Origin: Acidobacteriota bacterium
GTDB taxonomy: Bacteria; Acidobacteriota; Terriglobia; Bryobacterales; Bryobacteraceae
Direction: 5' to 3'
Assembly (NCBI GenBank): GCA_018268935.1
Contig: JAFDVS010000050.1
Coordinates: 18,239-82,238, forward strand
DNA length: 64,000 bases
In this document: positions 1 through 8,071 of the stretch, one piece after another
How the letters are laid out: each line of letters starts with the position of its first letter
Numbering within the stretch: position 1 is the stretch's first letter
Made by a program: the position numbers and the translations under genes
Notes under the pieces: generated by a model
The model's input: the letters and a program-made list of their open reading frames with translations, nothing else
Databases searched by the model: none
What the model was told of the DNA's origin: nothing

Positions 1-2
1 CC

Positions 3-1496
3 CCGATAGTTCCTTCGTCACCGGCCAATGCTACGACGCCAGTGGCGGAAGGGCCACCTACTAACGTGATTATCACCGCCGACAAGTACAAAGACACTTC
101 GGTCTACGACCTTCTCTCCGCGGCCGCCAAAGGCCACATCGGCATCGACCAGCGCCTGTTGCGCGCCATTGTCGATCGCGGCGAGGCGGCGGTGGACGAC
201 ATCGTTCGGTTCGGATTGGAGAACCGCTTCGAGGATCGCATCAACCTGGATGAAGATCTGGTGGCGATGATCCAGTACATCGGATCTCCTAAAGCGCTGC
301 CGTTTCTCGTTGAGTATTTGCGGCATGAGCCGGAAGATCCGCCGGAGGATCTGGTGCATGCGTTCCTGCGCATCGGGGAACCGGCGATTGGGGCGTTGCT
401 CGATTTGTATAAGGAATTGGGGCCGGAGGCAGGCTCCGATATTGCGTTTATCCTGGCTTCTTTCCGGCAGCACGATCCGCGCATTCTGAAGATGCTGGCG
501 GCGCGCGCGGCCGTGGATCCGGGTGATGCGGCGTTTCTGATGGGTGTGCATGGCGATCCGGCGGCGCGCCCCTTGCTGGAAAAATTGTCGAACCGCGCGC
601 TGGTGGATGAGGCTCTGGCCCAGCAATTGGGAACGGAAGCCGAAGAAGCGATGGCGGCGATGGAATCGGGTTCGGCAACGCCGGATGTTCCCGAGGCCGT
701 CTCGCTGTGGGATCTGTACCCCGAATACATTGAGCCGGTGTTCGATGTGATGACCGTGGAGGAGCGGATCGAGTTCCTGCGCAGCGATTCGGCGGAGATG
801 CGCGCCGATGCGGCCACCAGCTTCATCGACCGTGAAATTCCCGACGAAGTGGGCGAAATTCTCGTCGAATTGGCGGAAAAGGATCCGAACGTTGGAGTGC
901 GCGCTGTGGCTTCCACGGCCTTGGGTGCCTTCTCGGAAGACGAGAAGGTATTTCGCCTGTTGACGTCGAAGCTGGCGGACAAATCGAAGCCCGCGCCGGA
1001 GCGCTGCGGTGCGTTGCTGGGTGTGGCCAGCGTGGCCAAACAACATCCGGAATTGCGCACTTACTTCGATGAGTTCTATGCCAATCCCGGTACCTGCGCG
1101 CGTGCGATTGAGGCAATGTGGCGCAGCATGGATACTTCGTTCTACGAGGTGTACAAGCGGCACATCAGCGACGCCGATATCGACATCCGCCGCCAGGCGA
1201 TCAAAGGCGTCGGCTTCGCCGAAGTGTCCAGCGAGGCGCCGAAGCTCGTGGAGATGTTCCGTGATGAGGAGTTCCGCCTGGATGCGCTTTTCAGCTACGC
1301 CCTCTGCGTGCCGCTGAAGCGGCTGCATCGCGGCGACATGCCGCAGTTGCTGAAGAAGATCGAGGAGATCGCCGGCGGCCTGAGTGAAGTGGAAGGCGAA
1401 GCGGTGACCACGGCACTCGATACGCGGCTCATCCTGCACGGACAAGAGCCGGTGTTCCTCAACTACGGCGAAGACGACGAAGAAGAAGAGAATTAG
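3..1496 (+). CDS. HEAT-repeat protein, 5' end probably outside window
   Basis: The protein is acidic and built almost wholly of paired helices of HEAT/armadillo type. Examples are the stretches around 'ALPFLVEYL', 'VRAVASTALGAF' and 'IRRQAIKGVGF'. Such solenoids serve as protein-binding scaffolds; no catalytic motif is visible. The C-terminus is a run of Asp and Glu residues. A GTG at base 42 could start a 484-residue product, but it has no Shine-Dalgarno sequence. The frame stays open to the first complete codon at base 3, so the true start is probably upstream of the window. It converges on the PQQ dehydrogenase with only 3 bases between stop codons. Specific function is unknown. Confidence 0.8.
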   Translation, partial: PIVPSSPANATTPVAEGPPTNVIITADKYKDTSVYDLLSAAAKGHIGIDQRLLRAIVDRGEAAVDDIVRFGLENRFEDRINLDEDLVAMIQYIGSPKALPFLVEYLRHEPEDPPEDLVHAFLRIGEPAIGALLDLYKELGPEAGSDIAFILASFRQHDPRILKMLAARAAVDPGDAAFLMGVHGDPAARPLLEKLSNRALVDEALAQQLGTEAEEAMAAMESGSATPDVPEAVSLWDLYPEYIEPVFDVMTVEERIEFLRSDSAEMRADAATSFIDREIPDEVGEILVELAEKDPNVGVRAVASTALGAFSEDEKVFRLLTSKLADKSKPAPERCGALLGVASVAKQHPELRTYFDEFYANPGTCARAIEAMWRSMDTSFYEVYKRHISDADIDIRRQAIKGVGFAEVSSEAPKLVEMFRDEEFRLDALFSYALCVPLKRLHRGDMPQLLKKIEEIAGGLSEVEGEAVTTALDTRLILHGQEPVFLNYGEDDEEEEN

Positions 1497-1499
1497 TCT

Positions 1500-3107
1500 C
1501 TACGGCAGCGTGAACGTGAATATCGCGCTTCCCGCCGCCATCGTCACCATCTGCTTCCCATTGACTGCATAGGTGATGGCGCTGGTGGACATATCCCCAC
1601 CTAGATTGATGCGCCACAGTTCCTTGCCCGAATCCGCATCGAGGGCGTAGAACCACGCTTCCATCTCCTGCCGGTCGCGCGTGATCCAGCCGCCGCTGGC
1701 AGCAAACACGAGTTTGCCCGCGGTGGAGAGCACTCCCGACCAAGGCTTGGTGTGCAGCTTGTGTTCCCACACCCGTTCCCCGGTCTTCGGATTGAGGGCG
1801 CGAATGGCCCCATAACCCGGCTCGTCTTCGAGGTCAATTTTCGGCACACTGCCGATGTAGCGATTCCCCGCGACGTATTCGGCATCGCCTTTGCGGTAGA
1901 GTCCTTTGTTTTCCCACGCCGTCAGATAGAACAAGCCGGTGAGCGGGTTGTAGGAAGGCGAATACCAGTTGGTGGCGCCTTGCACTCCGGGCCAGACTTC
2001 AACGCCCTCGGGTGTGGGGTCGATGCCCTGCTTGCGCATGGGCCGGCCGTTGGCGTCGAGTCCGTTGGCCCAGGTTTGCGTGGCGAACGGTTTGCCCAGT
2101 AGGAATTTCCCCGTCGTGCGGTCCAGCACGTAGTAGAACCCTCCGCGATGCGCCCAATACACGAGCTTTCGCTGCCGGCCTTGGAATTCGGTGTCGACGA
2201 GCACCGGCACCTGTACTGCGTCCCAGTCATGCACGTCGTGCGGCACAAATTGGAAATGCCACTTCAGCTTCCCCGTGTCGGCATCGAGAGCAATGGCGCA
2301 ATCGCTGTAGAGGTTGTCACCGGGGCGCACATCGCCATTCCAATCGGGGGAAGGATTGCCGGTTCCCCAGATGATCAGATTCTGTTCGGCGTCATAGGAA
2401 CCGGTGACCCACGTCGGGCCGCCGCCCTGCTTCCAGGCGTCGCCGGACCAGGTTTCGTGGCCCTTTTCTCCGGGGCCGGGGATGGTCCAGAAACGCCAGC
2501 GGCGCTGGCCGGTCTTGATGTCGTAGGCATCGAGGAACCCGCGGATGCCGTATTCGCCGCCGGCGATGCCGGTGATCACCATGTCTTTGACGATGAGCGG
2601 CGCCACCGTGACGCTGTAGCCCGATTTGTAGTCGGCCACTTCGATATCCCATAGCACTGCGCCGGTCTTTGCGTTGAGCGCAACCAGGTGGGCATCTACA
2701 GTGCCGATGAACACACGATCGCCGGACACAGCAACGCCGCGATTCACCTGGCCGCAACAGACGTTGATCTTCGAGGGGAGGCTGCGGCGATAGCGCCAGT
2801 ATTGACGGCCGGTGGCGGCATCGAGCGCGACCACGTTCGATGGCGGCTCGCTCAGATACATCACCCCGTCGATCACCAGCGGCGTTGTTTCCACGCGGTG
2901 CGTGACCGGCATTTGATACACCCAGGAGAGTTTCAGATCTTTTACGTTGGCTTTGTTGATCTGATTGAGGCCGCTGTAGCGCCATCCTTTATAGGAGCCG
3001 GAATAGGTGAGCCAGTTGTGCGGCTCGGCGTCGGCCTTGAGAAGGCGATCGAAGGTTACCTGGCCAAAAGCCGTGCACGCCAATAGCAGAAACGGAAGAT
3101 ATTTCAT
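1500..3107 (-). CDS. PQQ-dependent alcohol dehydrogenase, methanol/ethanol family
   Basis: A periplasmic quinoprotein that oxidises a primary alcohol or similar substrate and passes electrons to cytochrome c. Visible features are an N-terminal signal peptide ending near residue 15 (TAFGQ), repeated PQQ-propeller blades with 'LDAxTG' turns, an adjacent cysteine pair at C117-C118 as in family members that form the disulfide over PQQ, and the 'HDWD' motif typical of the active-site region. Its length of 535 residues is usual for the catalytic unit without a fused heme domain. Its start overlaps the stop of the upstream cytochrome gene by 4 bases (ATGA), so the two are translationally coupled. 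The substrate cannot be read from sequence; the esterase upstream suggests an alcohol released from an ester (inference). Confidence 0.92.
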   Translation of the reverse strand: MKYLPFLLLACTAFGQVTFDRLLKADAEPHNWLTYSGSYKGWRYSGLNQINKANVKDLKLSWVYQMPVTHRVETTPLVIDGVMYLSEPPSNVVALDAATGRQYWRYRRSLPSKINVCCGQVNRGVAVSGDRVFIGTVDAHLVALNAKTGAVLWDIEVADYKSGYSVTVAPLIVKDMVITGIAGGEYGIRGFLDAYDIKTGQRRWRFWTIPGPGEKGHETWSGDAWKQGGGPTWVTGSYDAEQNLIIWGTGNPSPDWNGDVRPGDNLYSDCAIALDADTGKLKWHFQFVPHDVHDWDAVQVPVLVDTEFQGRQRKLVYWAHRGGFYYVLDRTTGKFLLGKPFATQTWANGLDANGRPMRKQGIDPTPEGVEVWPGVQGATNWYSPSYNPLTGLFYLTAWENKGLYRKGDAEYVAGNRYIGSVPKIDLEDEPGYGAIRALNPKTGERVWEHKLHTKPWSGVLSTAGKLVFAASGGWITRDRQEMEAWFYALDADSGKELWRINLGGDMSTSAITYAVNGKQMVTMAAGSAIFTFTLP

Positions 3108-3880
3108 CGCGAACCTCCCTTGCGCTCGAGCGAGTGTAGATACGCCACCAGATCGTTCAATTCGTCTTCTTTCAATTGCCGCGCAAAGGACGGCATGGTG
3201 GATGTCTTTTCCACGCTGTAGCGGTTGAAGTCGCGCTTGGTGAGCGATTGCAGGCCCTGCTGCTGTTCCAGGATTTGGAGCGTGTGGGTGTCTTCGTTGA
3301 GGATGAAACCGGAGTAGGATTTTCCGTTTTCCAGCGTGACCTTAGCAACCCAGTGGTCGCGTAGCACCTTGTCGCCAGGCGCGACGATGGCGCGGCGCAA
3401 ATGCTCGGGGGATCGCTGCGAGCCGATGAGAGTGAGGTCCGGGCCGTTGACGCCGCCTTCGCCGCGCACCAGGTGGCAGCCTTGGCAACCTTTTTCGCGG
3501 AAGATTCGTTCCCCGCGAGCGATGTCGCCTTTGGGAGGCGCGGCTTTCGATGCGCTCAATGAGCGCACGAAGGAAACCAGTTGCCACACCTGATCGCCGG
3601 AGAAGAACACGCCGGGCATGGAAGTGCCGGGAATGCCGTCGGTGATGTTGTTGAACAGATCTTCGTCCGTGGCGCCGTGATAGTAGACGCCGGTGATGAG
3701 GCTTGGGCCGCGGCCTCCTTCGCCCTTCAATCCGTGGCACTCTCCGCAGTGGCCGCGGAAGATCTTTGCTCCTGCGGCGACATCGGCGGGTGTGGTGTGC
3801 GGATTGCGGATTTCACGTTGCTGGGCGAACGCGGTTGCGGCCAATAGCCACAACGCGGACAACAAGGTCGAACGCGTCAT
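3104..3880 (-). CDS. Diheme cytochrome c, partner of PQQ dehydrogenase
   Basis: A secreted 258-residue protein. A signal peptide (residues 1-19, ending AFAQ) is followed by two class I cytochrome c domains. Heme-binding motifs are C45-GE-CH49 and C132-QG-CH136. Candidate axial Met ligands lie in 'GTSMPG' (about residue 88) and 'TSTMPSF' near the C-terminus. The ATG at 3880 was chosen because a clean signal peptide begins there, whereas residues encoded further upstream look random. It lies 14 bases after the esterase stop and overlaps the dehydrogenase start by 4 bases. It is the likely electron acceptor of the quinoprotein. Confidence 0.9.
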   Translation of the reverse strand: MTRSTLLSALWLLAATAFAQQREIRNPHTTPADVAAGAKIFRGHCGECHGLKGEGGRGPSLITGVYYHGATDEDLFNNITDGIPGTSMPGVFFSGDQVWQLVSFVRSLSASKAAPPKGDIARGERIFREKGCQGCHLVRGEGGVNGPDLTLIGSQRSPEHLRRAIVAPGDKVLRDHWVAKVTLENGKSYSGFILNEDTHTLQILEQQQGLQSLTKRDFNRYSVEKTSTMPSFARQLKEDELNDLVAYLHSLERKGGSR

Positions 3881-3894
3881 CGTAGCATTGTATG

Positions 3895-4848
3895 TCAACC
3901 AAGGGAGGGACGCGAGGTGGCCACTGTTCGGGCGACGGCGTTGAACGCTTGAAGCGCTTGCGGGATCACGCCGGACATGGAGAAGAACGGGTGGATCATG
4001 CCGGGGTAACGGTGGAGCAGAACTTCGACGCCCGCTGCTTTGAGGCGCGTGGCATAGGCTTCGGCTTCGTCGCGTAGCGGGTCGCATTCGGCGGTGAGAA
4101 TGAGTGCCGGCGGGAGGCCGTGCAGATCGGGCGCACGGAGCGGGGAAGCCTGCGGATGCAGGCCATCGGTTTCCGATGCCAGGTAGTGGTTGCGGAACCA
4201 CACCATCATCGCTTTGGTGAGGTTGCAACCTTCGGCGAACTCCGCGTAGGACGGGGTATCGAGTGAGCCGAGATCCGTGACGGGATAGACCAGAGCCTGA
4301 CAGGCGATAGCCGGCCCTTGCCTGACGCGGGCCAACATGGAAACCACCGTGGCGAGATTGCCGCCGGCGCTGTCGCCGCCTACTGTGATGCGGGTTGCGT
4401 CGATGCCCAAGCCTGCGGCGTTGGCGGCCACCCAGCAGGTGGCGGCATAAGCATCGTCAACGGCGGCAGGGAATTTGTGCTCGGGAGCAAGGCGGTAATC
4501 CACCGAGACCACGGTCGCCGCTGCGCGCTTGGCGATGGCACGGCAGATCACGTCATGTGTGTCGAGCCCGCACACCACCCAGCCACCGCCATGGAAGAAC
4601 ACCATGCCCGCTGCCGGCCTCTGCGGGGAGCCATTGTAAATGCGAATAGGAATCTCCCCCGCGGGGCCAGGTATTTTACTGTCTTCCACGCTGTGCACGT
4701 CTTCCCGCGCGCCCATGACTGCGGGGTCACGATTGGCGGCGACGACACGAGCTTGCTGTGGAGTCAACTGATCCAACGGCGGCGCGTTGAGTGCATCGGC
4801 CTGCTCCAATAGCGCGCGCACATTGGCATCGAGTTTCGGGCTTCGCAT
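3895..4848 (-). CDS. Alpha/beta hydrolase, HSL-type esterase
   Basis: A serine esterase of the hormone-sensitive-lipase family (family IV). It carries the oxyanion-hole motif 'HGGGW' at about residue 85 and the nucleophile elbow 'GDSAGG' at about residue 158. The acid is in 'AECDPLRDEAE' and the His in 'HPFF'. Its 317 residues match the family norm. No signal peptide is present, so it should be cytoplasmic. It sits 14 bases downstream of the Rpn nuclease gene and 14 bases upstream of the diheme cytochrome, in one transcription unit. It may release an alcohol later oxidised by the PQQ enzyme, but the compartments differ, so this link is weak inference. Confidence 0.92.
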   Translation of the reverse strand: MRSPKLDANVRALLEQADALNAPPLDQLTPQQARVVAANRDPAVMGAREDVHSVEDSKIPGPAGEIPIRIYNGSPQRPAAGMVFFHGGGWVVCGLDTHDVICRAIAKRAAATVVSVDYRLAPEHKFPAAVDDAYAATCWVAANAAGLGIDATRITVGGDSAGGNLATVVSMLARVRQGPAIACQALVYPVTDLGSLDTPSYAEFAEGCNLTKAMMVWFRNHYLASETDGLHPQASPLRAPDLHGLPPALILTAECDPLRDEAEAYATRLKAAGVEVLLHRYPGMIHPFFSMSGVIPQALQAFNAVARTVATSRPSLG

Positions 4849-4862
4849 GGATGCGGTGCGTT

Positions 4863-5747
4863 TCAGTTCTTGCGGAACACTTCGTCGAGACTGGATGCGG
4901 TGAAGGCACGGTCGGCGAGTTTGTTCAATTGCCGTTCAGAAGCCTTTGCCAACTTCTGTTCCACTTCCGTTGGGATGGGGCCAAAGCGCGATTCCAGGTA
5001 ACGGCGCAACATGGCGAGCTCCCCTTCCTGCCGGCCCTTTTCCATGCCTTCCTCGAGCCCTTCCTCTCGACCCGATTCCATTGCCCTCTGTCGCTGCTCC
5101 GCGAGCTTGCGGCGGACCATAGGTCCCAGAACCTTGTTCTTCATGACGACATCAAAGGATAACGGCATAAGCGTTCGGACCCTTTCGAGAACCCAGTCCT
5201 CTTGTCTCCTTAATCCAGAGATTAACAAAAGTTCGGTAATCGCGTCTTCCCGCGCACCGGCTTCCATCTCTTCAATCTCCGGCCACACACGTTGGCCCAC
5301 GCGCTCCCGATCCACCCCAGCCAGTAGAGCCAGCATCGCATCGCCAAGATCCTTGCTCGCGAGCAACGCTTCCCCGTCCAAACTGCGGATATCCACCAGT
5401 TCGTAACGGAAGGAAAGCACGGGCGTCCGGAACGTGTGGGGCATCTTCATCGGCTCCGCGCCGACATACAGCACAATTTGCCGGATATGCTGCCCCAGCA
5501 ATCCATGCAGGTCCAGATAGTAGCTGGCCTGGCGGTGCGCCATGGCACTCACATTCCGGCTCTGCAACTCCAGGCTCGCAATGCTTCCATCTTCAGTCCT
5601 GGCCAGAATGTCCACGCGCCGGTTCCGCACTCGCGGAAGCTCCACGTTCAGCCATTCGGTCACTTTGCCCCCAAGCAAACGCTGGATGGCGACTCCCTTC
5701 GAGCGGCGGAAAAGGAGTTTCAGGGATACATCATATTCCTGACCCAT
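4863..5747 (-). CDS. Rpn-like PD-(D/E)XK nuclease family protein with DUF4351-type tail
   Basis: The N-terminal half resembles the Rpn / putative transposase_31 nuclease fold, including a 'VDILARTEDGSIASLELQS' stretch in which the D and E-x-Q residues fit a PD-(D/E)XK core. A charged Glu/Lys/Arg-rich segment follows, then a C-terminal block with 'LESRFGPIP' and 'ALTASSLDEVF'-like sequence typical of DUF4351. The ATG at 5747 was chosen because the family N-terminus ('YDVSLKLLFRR') starts right after it; upstream sequence reads as shadow. It has 294 residues. Members promote recA-independent recombination or occur as selfish elements, so its place within a metabolic operon, with 14-base gaps on both sides, is odd. 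Confidence 0.82.
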   Translation of the reverse strand: MGQEYDVSLKLLFRRSKGVAIQRLLGGKVTEWLNVELPRVRNRRVDILARTEDGSIASLELQSRNVSAMAHRQASYYLDLHGLLGQHIRQIVLYVGAEPMKMPHTFRTPVLSFRYELVDIRSLDGEALLASKDLGDAMLALLAGVDRERVGQRVWPEIEEMEAGAREDAITELLLISGLRRQEDWVLERVRTLMPLSFDVVMKNKVLGPMVRRKLAEQRQRAMESGREEGLEEGMEKGRQEGELAMLRRYLESRFGPIPTEVEQKLAKASERQLNKLADRAFTASSLDEVFRKN

Positions 5748-5761
5748 CTCCAACAACCAGA

Positions 5762-6670
5762 TTACATCGTCTCCGCCAGCGTGCGGATATGGTTGAGCAC
5801 CCTCAGATGAATGCGGTGAATGATCGCGTCCGACCACCAGCGCCAATACTCCGCGGGCCAGAGTCCGTGTTGATACCATGTGGTTCCTTCCAGCCGGGTA
5901 CGGCCGGTATCCAGCGCGGTGAGCCGAAACTGGCCTCGCTTCGATACCAGGTATCCATGCAGATGCTTCGGTATCACCTGACGATACGGGCTCCATTCCT
6001 CCATCGGGGCCGGGTTTGCCGTGACGCGGAAGCGCAGCAGATGCGGCTCGTCCCAGACCTCGATCGGTTCCACGAACGGTCCGGTGGAAAATTCGCAATA
6101 CCGGATGGCGCCCGCGCCCGTGCCTTCGATCCGCGCCCGTTTCGGATAGGCCAGGCCGGCGCGGAAGAACCATTCCTCCGGCTCCGGCAACTCGGAGAAA
6201 CGGATCACGTGAGGCCATACCTGCTCAGGGGAAGCGTCGATCTCCAACTGCGTTTGCACCGCGAACTCCTGCGGTGGGACAGTGACGTCCCAGGTGAGCG
6301 TGGCCGGCGGCAGAAGCAACAATGCCATCATGCCCTGCGATGCTGCTTTCGAAGACATGGTGCGGTAAGCTAACAAGCCACCGATCACTCCGAGAGGCAC
6401 TGTCAGCGGGGCGGCCATCAGGATGCAAATCATTCCTTCCAGCCCAATCAGCAAGAACAGCAAGGAGGACGCAAGTACCGTTGCTCCTCCTACCATCGCG
6501 GCACGCCCCCCGGAAGTGGGGGATGTGATCCAAACGCCGAGCGCGCCTGCAGCCACGGGAAGCAGCGCAAAGATCGTCCAGCCATAGATTCCGCTGCGGA
6601 CTAACAGGAAGGCCGCAGCGGTGAGAAGAATCACAACAAGGATCTGCGCGGCACGGGTGTGTTTGAACAT
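5762..6670 (-). CDS. Membrane protein with C-terminal SRPBCC domain
   Basis: The N-terminal third holds about four hydrophobic helices (residues about 8-27, 30-48, 55-76, 80-102). The C-terminal 180 residues match the SRPBCC (START/polyketide cyclase-like) helix-grip fold: 'VQTQLEIDASPEQVWPHV' is a classical first strand and helix. SRPBCC domains bind hydrophobic ligands, so a lipid- or ligand-binding role at the membrane is inferred. The ATG at 6670 lies inside a perfect 24-bp palindrome, so a bound repressor would cover the start. An alternative upstream GTG would place 13 extra residues across the operator and is less likely. It heads a five-gene minus-strand unit. Confidence 0.8.
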   Translation of the reverse strand: MFKHTRAAQILVVILLTAAAFLLVRSGIYGWTIFALLPVAAGALGVWITSPTSGGRAAMVGGATVLASSLLFLLIGLEGMICILMAAPLTVPLGVIGGLLAYRTMSSKAASQGMMALLLLPPATLTWDVTVPPQEFAVQTQLEIDASPEQVWPHVIRFSELPEPEEWFFRAGLAYPKRARIEGTGAGAIRYCEFSTGPFVEPIEVWDEPHLLRFRVTANPAPMEEWSPYRQVIPKHLHGYLVSKRGQFRLTALDTGRTRLEGTTWYQHGLWPAEYWRWWSDAIIHRIHLRVLNHIRTLAETM

Positions 6671-6681
6671 GTTCAAACACA
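6658..6681. promoter_or_regulatory. Perfect 24-bp palindrome over the SRPBCC start codon, probable repressor operator
   Basis: The two 12-base arms are exact reverse complements; the core reads TTTGAACATGTTCAAA and the arms extend to TGTG/CACA. The central ATG is the start codon of the SRPBCC gene. Operators of TetR/AcrR-type repressors often have this form. A related site lies 54 bases upstream (centre to centre). No regulator gene is next to it in the window. Confidence 0.7.
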
Positions 6682-6714
6682 GTATGTGCCTGCCAAGCAG
6701 CGGTGTCAAGAATT

Positions 6715-6732
6715 ATTTGAACGTGTTCAAAT
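6715..6732. promoter_or_regulatory. Second TTTGAAC/GTTCAAA inverted repeat, upstream operator
   Basis: Arms ATTTGAAC and GTTCAAAT flank a 2-base GT spacer. The half-sites are the same as in the palindrome at 6658-6681. Spacing between centres is 54 bases, close to five helical turns, so both dimers would sit on one DNA face. The site lies in the 65-base gap between the serS stop and the SRPBCC start. Confidence 0.65.
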
Positions 6733-6735
6733 TCT

Positions 6736-8016
6736 CTACGCCAGTTCGCCGCCCGGCGTGATTCGCTCCCCATTCAGATAAGGCCGCAGCGCCTCTGGGA
6801 TCACCACGCTGCCGTCCTTCTGCTGATAATTCTCCACGATGGCGACCCACGTGCGGCCCACCGCGAGTCCGCTGCCATTCAACGTATGCAGCGGTTCGGA
6901 TTTCTTCCCGCTGCGGCAGCGAATGCTCGCCCGGCGCGCCTGGAAGGCTTCGAAATTGGAGCAACTGGAAATTTCGCGGAAGTCGTTCTGGCCCGGCAGC
7001 CACACTTCGATGTCGTACGTCTTGGCCGAAGAGAAACCCATGTCTCCAGTGCACAGCACCACCGTCCGGTAGGCCAGCCCAAGGCGTTGCAGAATGTCCT
7101 CCGCATCGCGGGTGAGTTTCTCCAACTCGTCGTAGCTCTGCTCCGGCCGCGTGAACTTCACCAATTCCACTTTCTGAAACTGGTGCTGGCGAATAATTCC
7201 GCGCACGTCCTTTCCATAGGATCCCGCCTCGCTGCGAAAGCAGGGCGTGTACGCACACAGGCTGATCGGCAGCTTGTCCGCATCCAGCGTCTCATCGCGA
7301 AACAGGTTCGTCACCGGCACTTCGGCCGTGGGCGCAAGCCAGAAATCGAAGTTCTCGCACTTGAACAGATCCGCGGCGAATTTGGGCAACTGTCCGGTGC
7401 CGTAGAGGCTGGCCGAATTCACCATGAAGGGAGGCAGCACTTCTTTGTACCCATGCTCGCGCGTGTGCGTGTCCAGCATGAAGTTGATCAACGCGCGTTC
7501 CAGCTTGGCGCCCAAGCCCCAATAAACGGCGAAGCGCGCTCCGGTAATCTTGGCCGCACGTTCGAAGTCGAGAATGCCGAGTTCCGGTCCCAGATCCCAA
7601 TGCGCCTTGGGCTCGAAATCCAACGCCGGCGGTGTGCCGAAGCGCCGCACTTCTACGTTGTCTTCCGCGCTCTTCCCCGTGGGCACGCTTTCATGCGGCG
7701 TGTTTGGGATGGTCTTCATCAGGTTCTGAAATTCTTCATCCACTCCTTTGACGGATTCTTCCAGCGAGGCAATGCGATCTCCGATGGCGCGCACCTTGGC
7801 CTGTTGTTCCGCGGTGTCCTGGCCCGCTTTCTTCAGCTTGGCGATTTCCTGGCTTTCCGAATTCCGCTGCGCCCGCAGGGTCTCGGTTTCGGTGAGCGCG
7901 GCGCGGCGGCGCGCATCGAGTTCACGGAATTGCGCCACGTCGAGCATCATTCCGCGTGTGGCGAGCCGGGCCGCCACCGCATCCAGATTGTTGCGAAAAG
8001 AAGAAAGGTCGTGCAT
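6736..8016 (-). CDS. serS: Seryl-tRNA synthetase
   Basis: Class II aminoacyl-tRNA synthetase charging tRNA-Ser with serine in the cytoplasm. The N-terminal 100 residues form the tRNA-binding coiled-coil arm ('LRAQRNSESQEIAKLKKAG' region). Motif 2 is seen in 'CFRSEAGSYGKDVRGIIRQHQF' (about residues 255-276, quoted in part) and motif 3 in 'NGSGLAVGRTWVAIVENYQ'. The TXE serine-binding motif is 'TAEVPV'. Length 426 residues is normal. Its start is 55 bases from the probable start of the divergent POT transporter. Housekeeping gene, intact. Confidence 0.97.
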   Translation of the reverse strand: MHDLSSFRNNLDAVAARLATRGMMLDVAQFRELDARRRAALTETETLRAQRNSESQEIAKLKKAGQDTAEQQAKVRAIGDRIASLEESVKGVDEEFQNLMKTIPNTPHESVPTGKSAEDNVEVRRFGTPPALDFEPKAHWDLGPELGILDFERAAKITGARFAVYWGLGAKLERALINFMLDTHTREHGYKEVLPPFMVNSASLYGTGQLPKFAADLFKCENFDFWLAPTAEVPVTNLFRDETLDADKLPISLCAYTPCFRSEAGSYGKDVRGIIRQHQFQKVELVKFTRPEQSYDELEKLTRDAEDILQRLGLAYRTVVLCTGDMGFSSAKTYDIEVWLPGQNDFREISSCSNFEAFQARRASIRCRSGKKSEPLHTLNGSGLAVGRTWVAIVENYQQKDGSVVIPEALRPYLNGERITPGGELA

Positions 8017-8071
8017 GTGAGTGGGAAACTTCTATTGTAAGCAAGCCGCCACCTGTGTTTCTCTATACGAT

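Noticed and set aside
18..1445. 475-residue frame antisense to the HEAT gene
   Set aside because: High-GC shadow: Arg/His-rich, no family motif, fully covered by the better supported plus-strand gene.
3881..4228. 5' extension of the diheme cytochrome to 374 residues
   Set aside because: The added 116 residues are Pro/Arg/Ser-rich antisense of nothing conserved, overlap the esterase, and would bury the signal peptide.
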